From: Kineococcus aurantiacus
Lineage (GTDB): Bacteria; Actinomycetota; Actinomycetes; Actinomycetales; Kineococcaceae
Assembly (NCBI RefSeq): GCF_013409345.1
Contig: NZ_JACCBB010000001.1
Location: forward strand, 868,001-932,000
Length of the DNA: 64,000 nt
Direction of reading: 5' to 3'
Both the position numbers and the translations under genes were made by a program. The notes under the pieces were generated by a model. It worked only from the letters and a program-made list of their open reading frames with translations. It was not told the origin of the DNA and made no database searches. Shown in pieces: positions 23,754-31,412 of this stretch; position 1 is the first letter of the stretch; every line of letters starts with the position of its first letter.

Positions 23754-25955
23754 TCAGGCACGGCGGACCCGCAGCAGCAGCAGTTGCTGCGGCTGCATCG
23801 CCGGTGCGGTCACCCCGGCCGCGGCGAGGGTGCGGCCGTTCAGGCGCACCCCCGTCGCGAGCCACGGCAGGTCCCGTCCCCCGCGCACGGCCGGGTCGTT
23901 GCCCGGTTCCTGCGCGGTGACCTCGTACTCCGCCCGGGGCAGCAGGCCGGGCAGGCGCACCCGGCCGGTCAGGGAACCGTCGGGCGTCCCCGTCTGGACG
24001 ACCGCGAACAGCGCCTCGGAACCGTCGCGGGCGACGACCCCGTGCACGCGGTACGAGGGGTCGTGGTCGTCGTCGCGGACCACCACCCCGGTGTGCAGCA
24101 GTTCCCGGACGTCCTTGTACAGCGCGACCCAGCGGGTCAGCTCGGCCCGCTCCCCGGCGTCCATCCGCGTGAGGTCGGTCTCGATGCCGAAGGAGGCGAA
24201 CAGCGCGGTCCCGGCCCGGAACGACAGGTCGCTGCTGCGGTGGGTCGTGTGCGAGGGGGAGGCCCCCACGTGCGACCCGATGAGTTCCGGCGGCAGCAGC
24301 TGCGTCGTCCACCGCTGGATGTCCTGCCGCTCCAGCGGGTCGATGCAGTCGCTGGCCCACACCCGGTCGGTGTGCTCCAGGACCTCCAGGTCCACCCGCA
24401 GCCCCCCCGAGGAGCAGGACTCGATCTCCACGCCGGGGTGGCGGGCCCGCAGCTCGTCGAGCAGCCGGTAGACCGCGAGGGTCTGGGCGTGGACGCCGGG
24501 GGCCCGGACCGGCCCGGACCCGGCCTCCACGAGGTCGCGGTTGTGGTCCCACTTCAGGTAGGAGATCGCGTGCTCGGACAGGATGGCGTCGAGCCGTCCC
24601 AGCACGTGCTCGTAGGCGGCGGGGTTGCCCAGGTCGAGGACCTGCTGCTGGCGGGAGGCCGGCGGCAGCCGGTCCCCGCCGCGCAGGATCCAGTCCGGGT
24701 GCGCGCGGGCCAGGTCGGAGTCGGGGTTGACCATCTCCGGTTCGACCCACAGGCCGAACTCCAGGCCGAGGGCGCGCACGCCGTCGACGAGCGGGTGCAG
24801 GCCCTGCGGCCAGACGTCCTCGTCGACGTACCAGTCCCCCAGCCCGGCGTCGTCGGAGCGGCGGTGCCGGAACCAGCCGTCGTCCAGGACGTACCTCTCG
24901 GCGCCCACCTCGGCCGCGGCGCGGGCCAGTTCCAGCAGCCGGTCGAGGTCCATGTCGAAGTACACGGCCTCCCAGGTGTTCACGACGACCGGCCGCGGCA
25001 GGCGCGGGTGGTGCGGCCGCGAGCGCAGGTGGTCGTGGAACCGGGCGGCGACGCCGTCGAGGCCCTCGGCCGACCAGGCCGCGTACACCCACGGGGTGCG
25101 GTACTGCTCCCCCGTCGCGAGCCGGACCTCCCCGGGCAGCAGGAGCTCGGCGCCGGAGACGGTGGTGGCGCCGCTGGAGAGCCGTTCGACGACGGTGCGG
25201 TGGTTGCCGCTGAAGGCGGTGTGCACGGCCCAGACCTCACCGTGCCGGAACCCGAAACCGGCCGGGCCCAGGGCGGTGACCAGGGGCGCGTCCGGTCCGG
25301 TGCGCCCGCGGCGGTTCTCCCGGACGTGCGAGCCGAAGGTCAGCGGACGGCGCTGCGGGACGCGCTCCTTGGCCCACCGGCCGGCGAGGTCGAACAGCTC
25401 GGTGGCGACCGGCGGGACCGGCAGGCTGAGGGCCAGCTCGGCGACCTCGTAGGGCTGCTCGCCCGGCCCGGCGGTGTTCGTCACGGTGGCGCGGTGCCGC
25501 AGCAGCCCCGAGGGCAGCAGCTCGGCCTCGACCTCCAGGGTCAGCCCGGCGTCGCGGTCGGCGGCGGTCAGTCCCAGCCGGCCACCCTCGGCGCGCTCCT
25601 CGACGTGCACGCCGGTCGGGACGAAGCGGGTGGACCACGCGGCGCCGGCGCGGTGCCCGGACAGCCCCGGCCGCCCGCTCCAGCCCCAGGACTGCTCGGG
25701 CAGGACCCGGGGCGGCTGGGGCACGTCGAGGTCGTTGTTCGCGCGCGCCGTCCGGCCGGCGGTGACGAGGTCGTCCAGCGCCGCGGCCGACAGCTCGCCG
25801 AGGTCGGCGCCCCAGTGCACCACGGTCGGCAGCGACGTCGCGGGGACGTCGAGGACGAGGCTGACCCCGGCGGCCCGCAGGTGCAGGACCCGCCCCTGCG
25901 GCGCGGTGCCGGGGCCGGCCGCCGGGGGGTGGGGGTCGAGGTCCAGCTGAGTCAC
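23754..25955 (-). CDS. Alpha-galactosidase, GH36
   Basis: 733 residues, the usual size of bacterial GH36 (AgaA/RafA type), which hydrolyses melibiose and raffinose-family sugars inside the cell. N-terminal beta-sandwich (about 1-310), catalytic barrel with WEAVYFD, nucleophile Asp470 in YLKWDHNRD and acid/base Asp536 in WASDCID, then C-terminal beta domain. No signal peptide. It starts GTG with a promoter 40-68 bp upstream, and is divergent from the ROK regulator. Same strand as the importer operon downstream but separated from it by that operon's own promoter. Confidence 0.96.
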   Translation of the reverse strand: MTQLDLDPHPPAAGPGTAPQGRVLHLRAAGVSLVLDVPATSLPTVVHWGADLGELSAAALDDLVTAGRTARANNDLDVPQPPRVLPEQSWGWSGRPGLSGHRAGAAWSTRFVPTGVHVEERAEGGRLGLTAADRDAGLTLEVEAELLPSGLLRHRATVTNTAGPGEQPYEVAELALSLPVPPVATELFDLAGRWAKERVPQRRPLTFGSHVRENRRGRTGPDAPLVTALGPAGFGFRHGEVWAVHTAFSGNHRTVVERLSSGATTVSGAELLLPGEVRLATGEQYRTPWVYAAWSAEGLDGVAARFHDHLRSRPHHPRLPRPVVVNTWEAVYFDMDLDRLLELARAAAEVGAERYVLDDGWFRHRRSDDAGLGDWYVDEDVWPQGLHPLVDGVRALGLEFGLWVEPEMVNPDSDLARAHPDWILRGGDRLPPASRQQQVLDLGNPAAYEHVLGRLDAILSEHAISYLKWDHNRDLVEAGSGPVRAPGVHAQTLAVYRLLDELRARHPGVEIESCSSGGLRVDLEVLEHTDRVWASDCIDPLERQDIQRWTTQLLPPELIGSHVGASPSHTTHRSSDLSFRAGTALFASFGIETDLTRMDAGERAELTRWVALYKDVRELLHTGVVVRDDDHDPSYRVHGVVARDGSEALFAVVQTGTPDGSLTGRVRLPGLLPRAEYEVTAQEPGNDPAVRGGRDLPWLATGVRLNGRTLAAAGVTAPAMQPQQLLLLRVRRA

Positions 25956-25994
25956 GGTGGCTCCGTCGGCACGTCGATGTACGGGACGGGGGAA

Positions 25995-26023
25995 GTTCTA
26001 CGCTGAAACTCCCAGGACGTCAA
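25995..26023 (-). promoter_or_regulatory. Promoter of the GH36 gene
   Basis: Minus strand: -35 TTGACG (26018-26023), 17-bp spacer, -10 TAGAAC (25995-26000). An imperfect palindrome AGTT-9-AACT (25994-26010) overlaps the -10 and resembles GAGTTCCGTTGCAACACTC at 26068-26086 near the ROK gene, so both may be regulator sites. Confidence 0.55.
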
Positions 26024-26165
26024 TCACCCAAGCTCACCCGGCTCAGCGGGACTGGATCACGGCTGTGAGTTCCGTTGCAACACTCCCAGGCGTACGCTGA
26101 GCCCCCGACGAAGGAGGCGGACCATCGACGCTCCCGCACCCGCCACGGCCCCCGTCCCCGACGCC

Positions 26166-27302
26166 GTGGCCTGGACACCCCTGACGGGGACCGCGCACAG
26201 CATCGCCCTGGAGGTGCTGCTCGACGGCCCCCTGCCGCGCAGCGAGCTGGCGCGCCGGCTGGACCTGTCGGCCGGCACCCTGACCCGGCTGTCGAAGCCG
26301 CTGCTGGACTCCGGTCTGCTGCAGGAGATCGGCGAGGCGCCCGACCCGGTCACCGGCCGGCCCACCCGGCCGATGGACGTCGACGAGCGCTCGCACCTGT
26401 TCGTCGGGGTCAAGCTCACCGCCACGACGGTCCACGTCGTGCTGACCTCGTTGCGCGCCAACGTGTTGCGGTCCGCCGAAGCCGACCTGCCCGACCGCAC
26501 CCCGGCCGCTGTCACCGCCACCGTCGTCGACCTCGTGCGCTCCGTCGCCGGCGGGTGCACCGACTCCCTGCGCGCGGTCGGGGTGTCGCTGGGGGGTCTG
26601 GTGGGTGAGCACGGCCACGTCCTCAACGCGAGCTTCCTCGGCTGGCAGGACGTCCCGCTCGGCCCGGTGCTCGAAGCCGAGCTCGACCTGCCCGTCGTCG
26701 TCGACAACGACCTGCTGTCCTTCACCCGCGCCGAGCAGTGGTTCGGGTCCGCGCGCCGCTGCGGCCACTTCGCGGTGCTGACCATCGGCGAGGGGCTCGG
26801 GTACGGGCTCGTGGTGCGCGACGAGGTCCTCGACCGCCCGGACGCCGGCGTGGGTCTGCTCGGGCACTACCCCCTGCTGCCCGGCGGCCCGATGTGCCCC
26901 GCGGGCCACCTCGGCTGCGCCGACTCCCTGCTGACGGTGGCCGCCGTGGAGTCGCGGGCCTCGACCGGGCTGCGGCGCGCCGTCGGGTACGAGGAGGTCC
27001 TCGACCTCGCCACCGCCGGGGACCCCGTCGCCCGGCGCGTCGTCGACGACTCCGCCCGCGGCCTGGGCGTCCTCGTCGCCGCCGTCGCCAACCTCACGAT
27101 GCCCGAGATGGTCATCCTGTCCGGGGAGGGGATCCGGCTGGCCGTCGTCGGGGAGGAGGCGCTGCACCGCGCGATCGGTGAGCACCGCAGCCCCTTCGCC
27201 ACCCCCATCGACCTCGTGGTGCAGCCGACGGGGTTCACCGAGTGGGCCCGCGGGGCGGCCGTGACCGCGATCCGGACGTTCGTCCTGGGCCACCGCCGCT
27301 GA
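26166..27302 (+). CDS. ROK-family transcriptional repressor
   Basis: 378 residues from GTG 26166. N-terminal winged helix (about 15-75, GPLPRSELARRLDLSAGTLTRLSKPLLDSGLL) and ROK domain. The ROK metal motif reads CPAGHLGC: the first and last Cys remain but the middle Cys of the usual CxCGxxGC is Ala, and the ATP-binding DxGGT is lost, as in repressors rather than sugar kinases. Likely controls the divergent GH36 gene and perhaps the importer. An ideal AAGGAGG at 26111-26117 has no ATG/GTG/TTG behind it; the in-frame codon at the right distance is ATC 26124, which would add 14 residues. Confidence 0.9.
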   Translation: MAWTPLTGTAHSIALEVLLDGPLPRSELARRLDLSAGTLTRLSKPLLDSGLLQEIGEAPDPVTGRPTRPMDVDERSHLFVGVKLTATTVHVVLTSLRANVLRSAEADLPDRTPAAVTATVVDLVRSVAGGCTDSLRAVGVSLGGLVGEHGHVLNASFLGWQDVPLGPVLEAELDLPVVVDNDLLSFTRAEQWFGSARRCGHFAVLTIGEGLGYGLVVRDEVLDRPDAGVGLLGHYPLLPGGPMCPAGHLGCADSLLTVAAVESRASTGLRRAVGYEEVLDLATAGDPVARRVVDDSARGLGVLVAAVANLTMPEMVILSGEGIRLAVVGEEALHRAIGEHRSPFATPIDLVVQPTGFTEWARGAAVTAIRTFVLGHRR

Positions 27303-27305
27303 CCG

Positions 27306-27331
27306 CCCGGCGGCGGGCCCGGGCCGCCGGG
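27306..27331 (+). terminator. Hairpin after the ROK gene
   Basis: CCCGGCGGC and its complement GCCGCCGGG with an 8-nt loop, beginning 3 nt after the ROK stop. It separates the ROK gene from the leader-peptide promoter. Confidence 0.6.
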
Positions 27332-27361
27332 GCAGCGGAGGTGGGGACGTGGCGGCGGGCC

Positions 27362-27367
27362 TACCCT
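27362..27367 (+). promoter_or_regulatory. -10 box of the cysteine-type leader peptide, leaderless start
   Basis: TACCCT, 6 nt before GTG 27374. Confidence 0.55.
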
Positions 27368-27373
27368 GGAGGT

Positions 27374-27460
27374 GTGCGGACCCGGGGAGCGACGAACGGA
27401 CGGCTCGTGCGCCGCCGGCACGTCGACCTGTGCCGCACGCAGACCGCCACGTGTCGCTGA
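27374..27460 (+). CDS. Cysteine-type leader peptide (HVDL family)
   Basis: 28 codons, probably translated from a leaderless mRNA (TACCCT box 6 nt before GTG). It ends LVRRRHVDLCRTQTATCR, with Cys codons at positions 20 and 27, the latter two codons before the stop. Short leaderless ORFs with cysteine codons are known cysteine-responsive attenuators in mycobacteria, and the HVDLCR core is shared with the copy at 55737-55829. The stop codon lies in a stem that also covers the ribosome site of the FAD/NAD(P)-binding gene 37 nt downstream. Confidence 0.8.
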   Translation: MRTRGATNGRLVRRRHVDLCRTQTATCR

Positions 27461-27490
27461 GGAGTCCCCCGCCGGATCCCCCCTCAGGAG
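27457..27490 (+). promoter_or_regulatory. Stem that masks the ribosome site of the FAD/NAD(P)-binding gene
   Basis: CTGAGG (27457-27462, containing the leader stop codon) can pair with CCTCAG (27482-27487), which overlaps the AGGAG ribosome site at 27486-27490. A ribosome paused on the last Cys codon (27452-27454) or at the stop would cover the 5' arm and free the site. Confidence 0.45.
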
Positions 27491-27497
27491 CCCACCC

Positions 27498-29435
27498 GTG
27501 AGCCTGTCCCTGCTGTTCGTCGGCGCCGGTCCCCGCACCCTCGGGGTCCTGGACCGCCTGTCCGCGCACGCCTCCACCACCGACCGCCGCGTCGACGTCC
27601 ACGTCGTCGACCCCCACCCCGCCGGTGCGGGCAGGATCTGGCGGGCCGACCAGCACCCGCTGCTGTGGATGAACTCCCGGGCCGCCGACGTGACGGTCCT
27701 GCCCGACGCCTCCTCCCGGCTCGAGGGCCCCGTGCGGCCCGGGCCGACCCTGTACGCCTGGCTGGCCGAGCACCGCGCCGCCCTGGCCGCGGAGTTCGCC
27801 GCGACCGGGCAGGACGCGCTGCACCGGGAGGTGCTGGCGGTGCGGGAGGGCACCTTCGTGTCCCGCGCCCTGGGCAGCCGCTACCTGAGCTGGGCGTGGG
27901 ACACCGTCGTCGCGCACCTGCCCGCGACCGTGCGGCTGCACGTCCACCGCACCCGCGTCGTCGACGTCCGGGGCACCGGCCGCCAGGAGGTTCACCTGGA
28001 GGACGGCACCGCGCTGACCGTCGACGCCGTCGTGCTGGCCCAGGGGCACCCCGACGTCGTCCCGGGCCCGCGCGAGACCGGCGCCCGGGAGTTCGCCGAC
28101 CGGCACGGCCTGCGCTACGTCGCGCCCGGGTACACCAGCGACCTCGGGCTCACCGAGGACGAGGACACCCTGCCCCCCGGCGGGGACGTCCTCGTCGCGG
28201 GCATGGGGCTCGCGTTCGTCGACCTCGTCGTGCTCGTCGCCCAGGGCCGCGGGGGCCGGTTCTCCGAGGGTCCCGGCGGCCTCGTCTACCACCCCAGCGG
28301 GCGCGAACCGCGCCTGCACGTCGGCTCCCGGCGCGGTGTCCCCTACCGCTCGAAGATCACCTACGAGCTCGGCGAGCGCCCCCCGCTGCCGCGGTTCCTC
28401 ACCCCCGGCGCCCTGCCCGGCGAGGGGCCGCTGAACCTGCGCGCCGACGTCTGGCCGCTCGTGGCCAAGGAACTCGCCGGGGCCCACTACCACGAGCTGT
28501 TCCGCGCCCACCCGGACCGGACGACCCTCGACGCCGCCGAGTTCGACCGGCGGTTCGCCGCGCTGGCCTGGGGCGACGCGGGGCTGGACGACCTCGTGGC
28601 CTCCGCCGTGCCCCGCCCGGAGGACCGGTTCGACCTGCACCGCCTCGACCGGCCGCTGGACGGCTGGTGGGGTCCCGGTGCCGACGACGTGCACCGCAGG
28701 GTCCGCGACCACGTCGCCGCCGACGTCGCGCGCCGCGCCGACCCCGCCTTCAGCATGGACGCCGCGGTGTTCCACGCCCTGCTGTCCTGCTACGTCACGG
28801 TCGCGGGCCTGGCCCACGCCGGGCGGCTGGACCGGCAGTCCGTCGTGGAGGTCGACGGGTGGTGGCACGGGTTGTTCAGCTACGTCGCCTCCGGCCCCCC
28901 GCCGCGGCGGCTGGCCGAGCTGCTGGCCCTGGCCGACGCCGGCGTCGTGCGCTTCCTCGGCGGTGACCTGCGGGTCGCCCCCGACGAGGTCGGCCGGTGC
29001 TGGACGGCCCGCTCGGCGAACTCACCCGCCGTCGTCAGCGCCCGCACCCTCGTCGACGCCCGGCTGCCCGAGGCGCGGGTCACGACGAGCGCGGACCCGC
29101 TGCTGCGCCACCTCACCACCCGCGGCGAGGTCAGCGAGCTCGGCAACGGCCGCCTCGTCGTCGACCCGCTGCAGCGGCTCGTGCACACCGACGGCAGCGT
29201 CCACCCGCGGCGCTTCGGGGTGGGCCCCTGGGTGGCGGGCGGCGGCTGGGCCGCGGCGTTCGCGCGGCCGGGGCTGGATGCGGGGTTCTTCCGGCTCAAC
29301 GACCGGGTCGCCCTGGCCCTCCTGGACGTCGAGGGCACCCCGGACGCCGACCCGGGGGGTACCGCCGGGATCAGTGTCGTCGCCCCGCGAGCAGCCAGTA
29401 GCGCGCCGTCCCGGCGAACGGAGCCCGTGCGCTGA
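27498..29435 (+). CDS. FAD/NAD(P)-binding protein (NAD_binding_9 type), cysteine-regulated
   Basis: 645 residues from GTG 27498 (AGGAG 7 nt upstream). N-terminal dinucleotide fold LSLLFVGAGPRTLGVLDRL, then DPHPAGAGRIWRADQHPLLWMN, the hallmark of the FAD-NAD(P)-binding family PF13454, and VAGMGLAFVDLVV, probably a second nucleotide site near residue 235. No signal peptide or membrane segment. The biochemical role of the family is poorly defined. Control by a cysteine-type leader and the nearby methionine genes suggest a flavin monooxygenase or reductase role in sulfur metabolism; that is inference. The 3' end overlaps the convergent methyltransferase gene by 65 bp. Confidence 0.85.
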   Translation: MSLSLLFVGAGPRTLGVLDRLSAHASTTDRRVDVHVVDPHPAGAGRIWRADQHPLLWMNSRAADVTVLPDASSRLEGPVRPGPTLYAWLAEHRAALAAEFAATGQDALHREVLAVREGTFVSRALGSRYLSWAWDTVVAHLPATVRLHVHRTRVVDVRGTGRQEVHLEDGTALTVDAVVLAQGHPDVVPGPRETGAREFADRHGLRYVAPGYTSDLGLTEDEDTLPPGGDVLVAGMGLAFVDLVVLVAQGRGGRFSEGPGGLVYHPSGREPRLHVGSRRGVPYRSKITYELGERPPLPRFLTPGALPGEGPLNLRADVWPLVAKELAGAHYHELFRAHPDRTTLDAAEFDRRFAALAWGDAGLDDLVASAVPRPEDRFDLHRLDRPLDGWWGPGADDVHRRVRDHVAADVARRADPAFSMDAAVFHALLSCYVTVAGLAHAGRLDRQSVVEVDGWWHGLFSYVASGPPPRRLAELLALADAGVVRFLGGDLRVAPDEVGRCWTARSANSPAVVSARTLVDARLPEARVTTSADPLLRHLTTRGEVSELGNGRLVVDPLQRLVHTDGSVHPRRFGVGPWVAGGGWAAAFARPGLDAGFFRLNDRVALALLDVEGTPDADPGGTAGISVVAPRAASSAPSRRTEPVR

Positions 29436-30165
29436 GCTCCACCTCCAGCTCCTCCAGGTCCGCGGCCACGCGGTCGTCGACGCGCTCGGCGTTCTCCAGC
29501 AGCGCCGTGACGGTCAGGACCCCGGCGTCGCCGACGACGGCGCACCCGGCCTCCTCCAGCGCGTCCGCGACGAACTCCGGGGACAGCCGCAACGCCGTGT
29601 GACCCGTCGCCGGGTCACCGGCGCGCTCGGCGTCCAGCGTCACCCACGCCGCCGCCGGCCCCTCCCGCAGCACCGTGGTCACCACGTCGGCGGGCGGGTT
29701 GGGCGCCAGCAGCGACACCAGCCCCCCGGGCCGGACCGAGGAGACCAGCGTCGCCACGTCGGCCCGGACCTGGGCGTGGGAACTGCGGTGCTGCAGCACG
29801 TCGTGGCAGAACACGACGTCGAAGGAACCCGACCCGCCCTCGCGGTACCGCGTCAGCGCCGCCAGCGCCGTGAGGTCCTCCAGGTCGGCCGCGACGGTCC
29901 GCACGCGGTCGGAGACCCCGGCCGCCGCGGCGGCGGCCCGGGCGAGGGCGAGCATCTCCTGCGACCGGTCCAGGACCGTCACCTCGTGACCGGCCAGCGC
30001 GAAGGGCAGGGCGTCGCGCCCGTCACCGCCGCCGGCGTCCAGGACCCGCAGCCCCTCCCCCAGGTCGGCGGTCCACTCCCTCAGCAGGCGCGCGACGACG
30101 TGGTAGCGCAGCCGCCCCCAGGGCGAGTCCTGCCACAGCGCCCACGCCGCCTCCCCCGCGGACAC
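29371..30165 (-). CDS. Class I SAM-dependent methyltransferase
   Basis: 264 residues. Motif I LRVLDAGGGDGRDALPFALAG (about 43-62), motif II VTVLDRSQEML, and DLEDLTALAAL then FDVVFCHDVLQHR fit the Rossmann-like methyltransferase fold of CmoA/UbiE-like proteins. Starts GTG 4 nt after the MetE-type gene and is the last gene of the SAM-riboswitch operon. Substrate unknown. As a consumer of SAM in a SAM-repressed operon its product may be needed when methionine is low, or it may be a methyl-recycling partner; neither can be read from sequence. Confidence 0.85.
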   Translation of the reverse strand: MSAGEAAWALWQDSPWGRLRYHVVARLLREWTADLGEGLRVLDAGGGDGRDALPFALAGHEVTVLDRSQEMLALARAAAAAAGVSDRVRTVAADLEDLTALAALTRYREGGSGSFDVVFCHDVLQHRSSHAQVRADVATLVSSVRPGGLVSLLAPNPPADVVTTVLREGPAAAWVTLDAERAGDPATGHTALRLSPEFVADALEEAGCAVVGDAGVLTVTALLENAERVDDRVAADLEELEVELSARAPFAGTARYWLLAGRRH

Positions 30166-30169
30166 CGGC

Positions 30170-31390
30170 TCACCCGAACAGCCGGGCGCTCGCGATCCGC
30201 GCCCCCTCGCCCAGGGTGGCGAGCTTGGCGAGGGCGATCTGCGGGTGGATGCGGCCGCCGAGGCCGCAGTCGGTGGAGGCCACGACGTTCTCGGCACCCA
30301 CGACGGAGGCGAACCGCTCGAGGCGGTCGGCGACGAGCTCGGGGTGCTCGACGACGTTGGTGGCGTGGCTGACGACGCCGGGCACGATCTGCTTGCCCGC
30401 GGGCAGTTCCACGTCCCGCCAGACCTTCCACTCGTGCTCGTGCCGCACGTTGGCCGCCTCGAAGGAGTACGAGCCCGCGTCGATCTCCAGCATGAGGTCG
30501 ACGATGTGCTTGAACTCGACGTCCGTGGTGTGCGGGCCGTGCCAGCTGCCCCAGCACAGGTGGAAGCGGACCTGCTCGGTGGGCAGGCCGCGCAGCGCGT
30601 GGTTGAGCGCCTCGACGCGGATCCGGGTGAACGCGCGGTAGTCCTCGACGGAGGGTTCGGGGTTGATCTGGTCCCAGTTCTCCGCGATGGACGGGTCGTC
30701 GATCTGCACGATCAGCCCGGCGTCGGTGACCGCCTTGTACTCCTCGCGCATGACGTCGGCCCACGCCCAGATGTGCTCCTCCTCGGTGGCGTAGTACCGG
30801 TTGGAGATGCGCGCGCCGCTGCCCGGGGACAGGGAGGTGATGAAACCCTGCTCGAGGCCCGTGGCGGCCAGCCCGGCCTTGAGGTTGGCGATGTCGGAGG
30901 CGATGGCGTCCTGGCCGGTGTAGGACAGCGGGCCGGTGGTCGCGGGGAACGCGGTGGCGTTCTTGCCCGTCGAGATCCCCGACGTCGGGTCCTGGTAGGC
31001 CTCCTTGAAGATCGTCCAGTCGCGGCGGTCGGGGAAGCTCGTGAGCTTGACGTCGCCCGGGCCGGACCGGACGGTCGGCTGGGTGAACAGGTCCTCCCCC
31101 GTCACCTCCAGGCCGGCGACGCGCTGGAAGGAGTACGACCACCAGGCGCCGTAGTCGACCGCGCTGGACATCGCCTTGCCGTACTCGCCGTCGCCGACGA
31201 TCGTCACCCCGAGGTCCTCCTGCCGCTGCACGAGGTCGACGACGGCGCGGGTGAGCAGCGCCTCGAACTCGGGCGTGCGCTCGAGGGTGAAACCGTCCTC
31301 GGCGACCCGCCGGGCCTCGTTGGCGGCGATGAGCTCGGGGGTGCGCGGCAGGCTGCCGGCGTGGGAGACGGGGATCTGCTGCTGCGACAA
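30170..31390 (-). CDS. Cobalamin-independent methionine synthase-like protein (MetE core type)
   Basis: 406 residues: a single MetE C-terminal-type barrel, not the 750-residue full MetE. Zinc ligands are recognisable in VRFHLCWGSWH (His277, Cys279) and ASTDCGLGGR (Cys375), and the N-terminus shows HAGSLPRTPELI. Such 'core' proteins methylate homocysteine from folate or other donors, or act as related thiol transferases. TTG start with GGAGA upstream, 22 bp after metZ. Given the riboswitch and metZ next to it, homocysteine methylation is the likely job. Confidence 0.88.
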   Translation of the reverse strand: MSQQQIPVSHAGSLPRTPELIAANEARRVAEDGFTLERTPEFEALLTRAVVDLVQRQEDLGVTIVGDGEYGKAMSSAVDYGAWWSYSFQRVAGLEVTGEDLFTQPTVRSGPGDVKLTSFPDRRDWTIFKEAYQDPTSGISTGKNATAFPATTGPLSYTGQDAIASDIANLKAGLAATGLEQGFITSLSPGSGARISNRYYATEEEHIWAWADVMREEYKAVTDAGLIVQIDDPSIAENWDQINPEPSVEDYRAFTRIRVEALNHALRGLPTEQVRFHLCWGSWHGPHTTDVEFKHIVDLMLEIDAGSYSFEAANVRHEHEWKVWRDVELPAGKQIVPGVVSHATNVVEHPELVADRLERFASVVGAENVVASTDCGLGGRIHPQIALAKLATLGEGARIASARLFG

Positions 31391-31412
31391 GGGTGTTCTC
31401 CGTTCGGGTGGT

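Noticed and set aside
30170-31390. Truncated full-length MetE
   Set aside because: Has a proper start with ribosome site, both zinc cysteines and a complete single barrel; single-domain MetE-type proteins of about 370-410 residues are a normal family.
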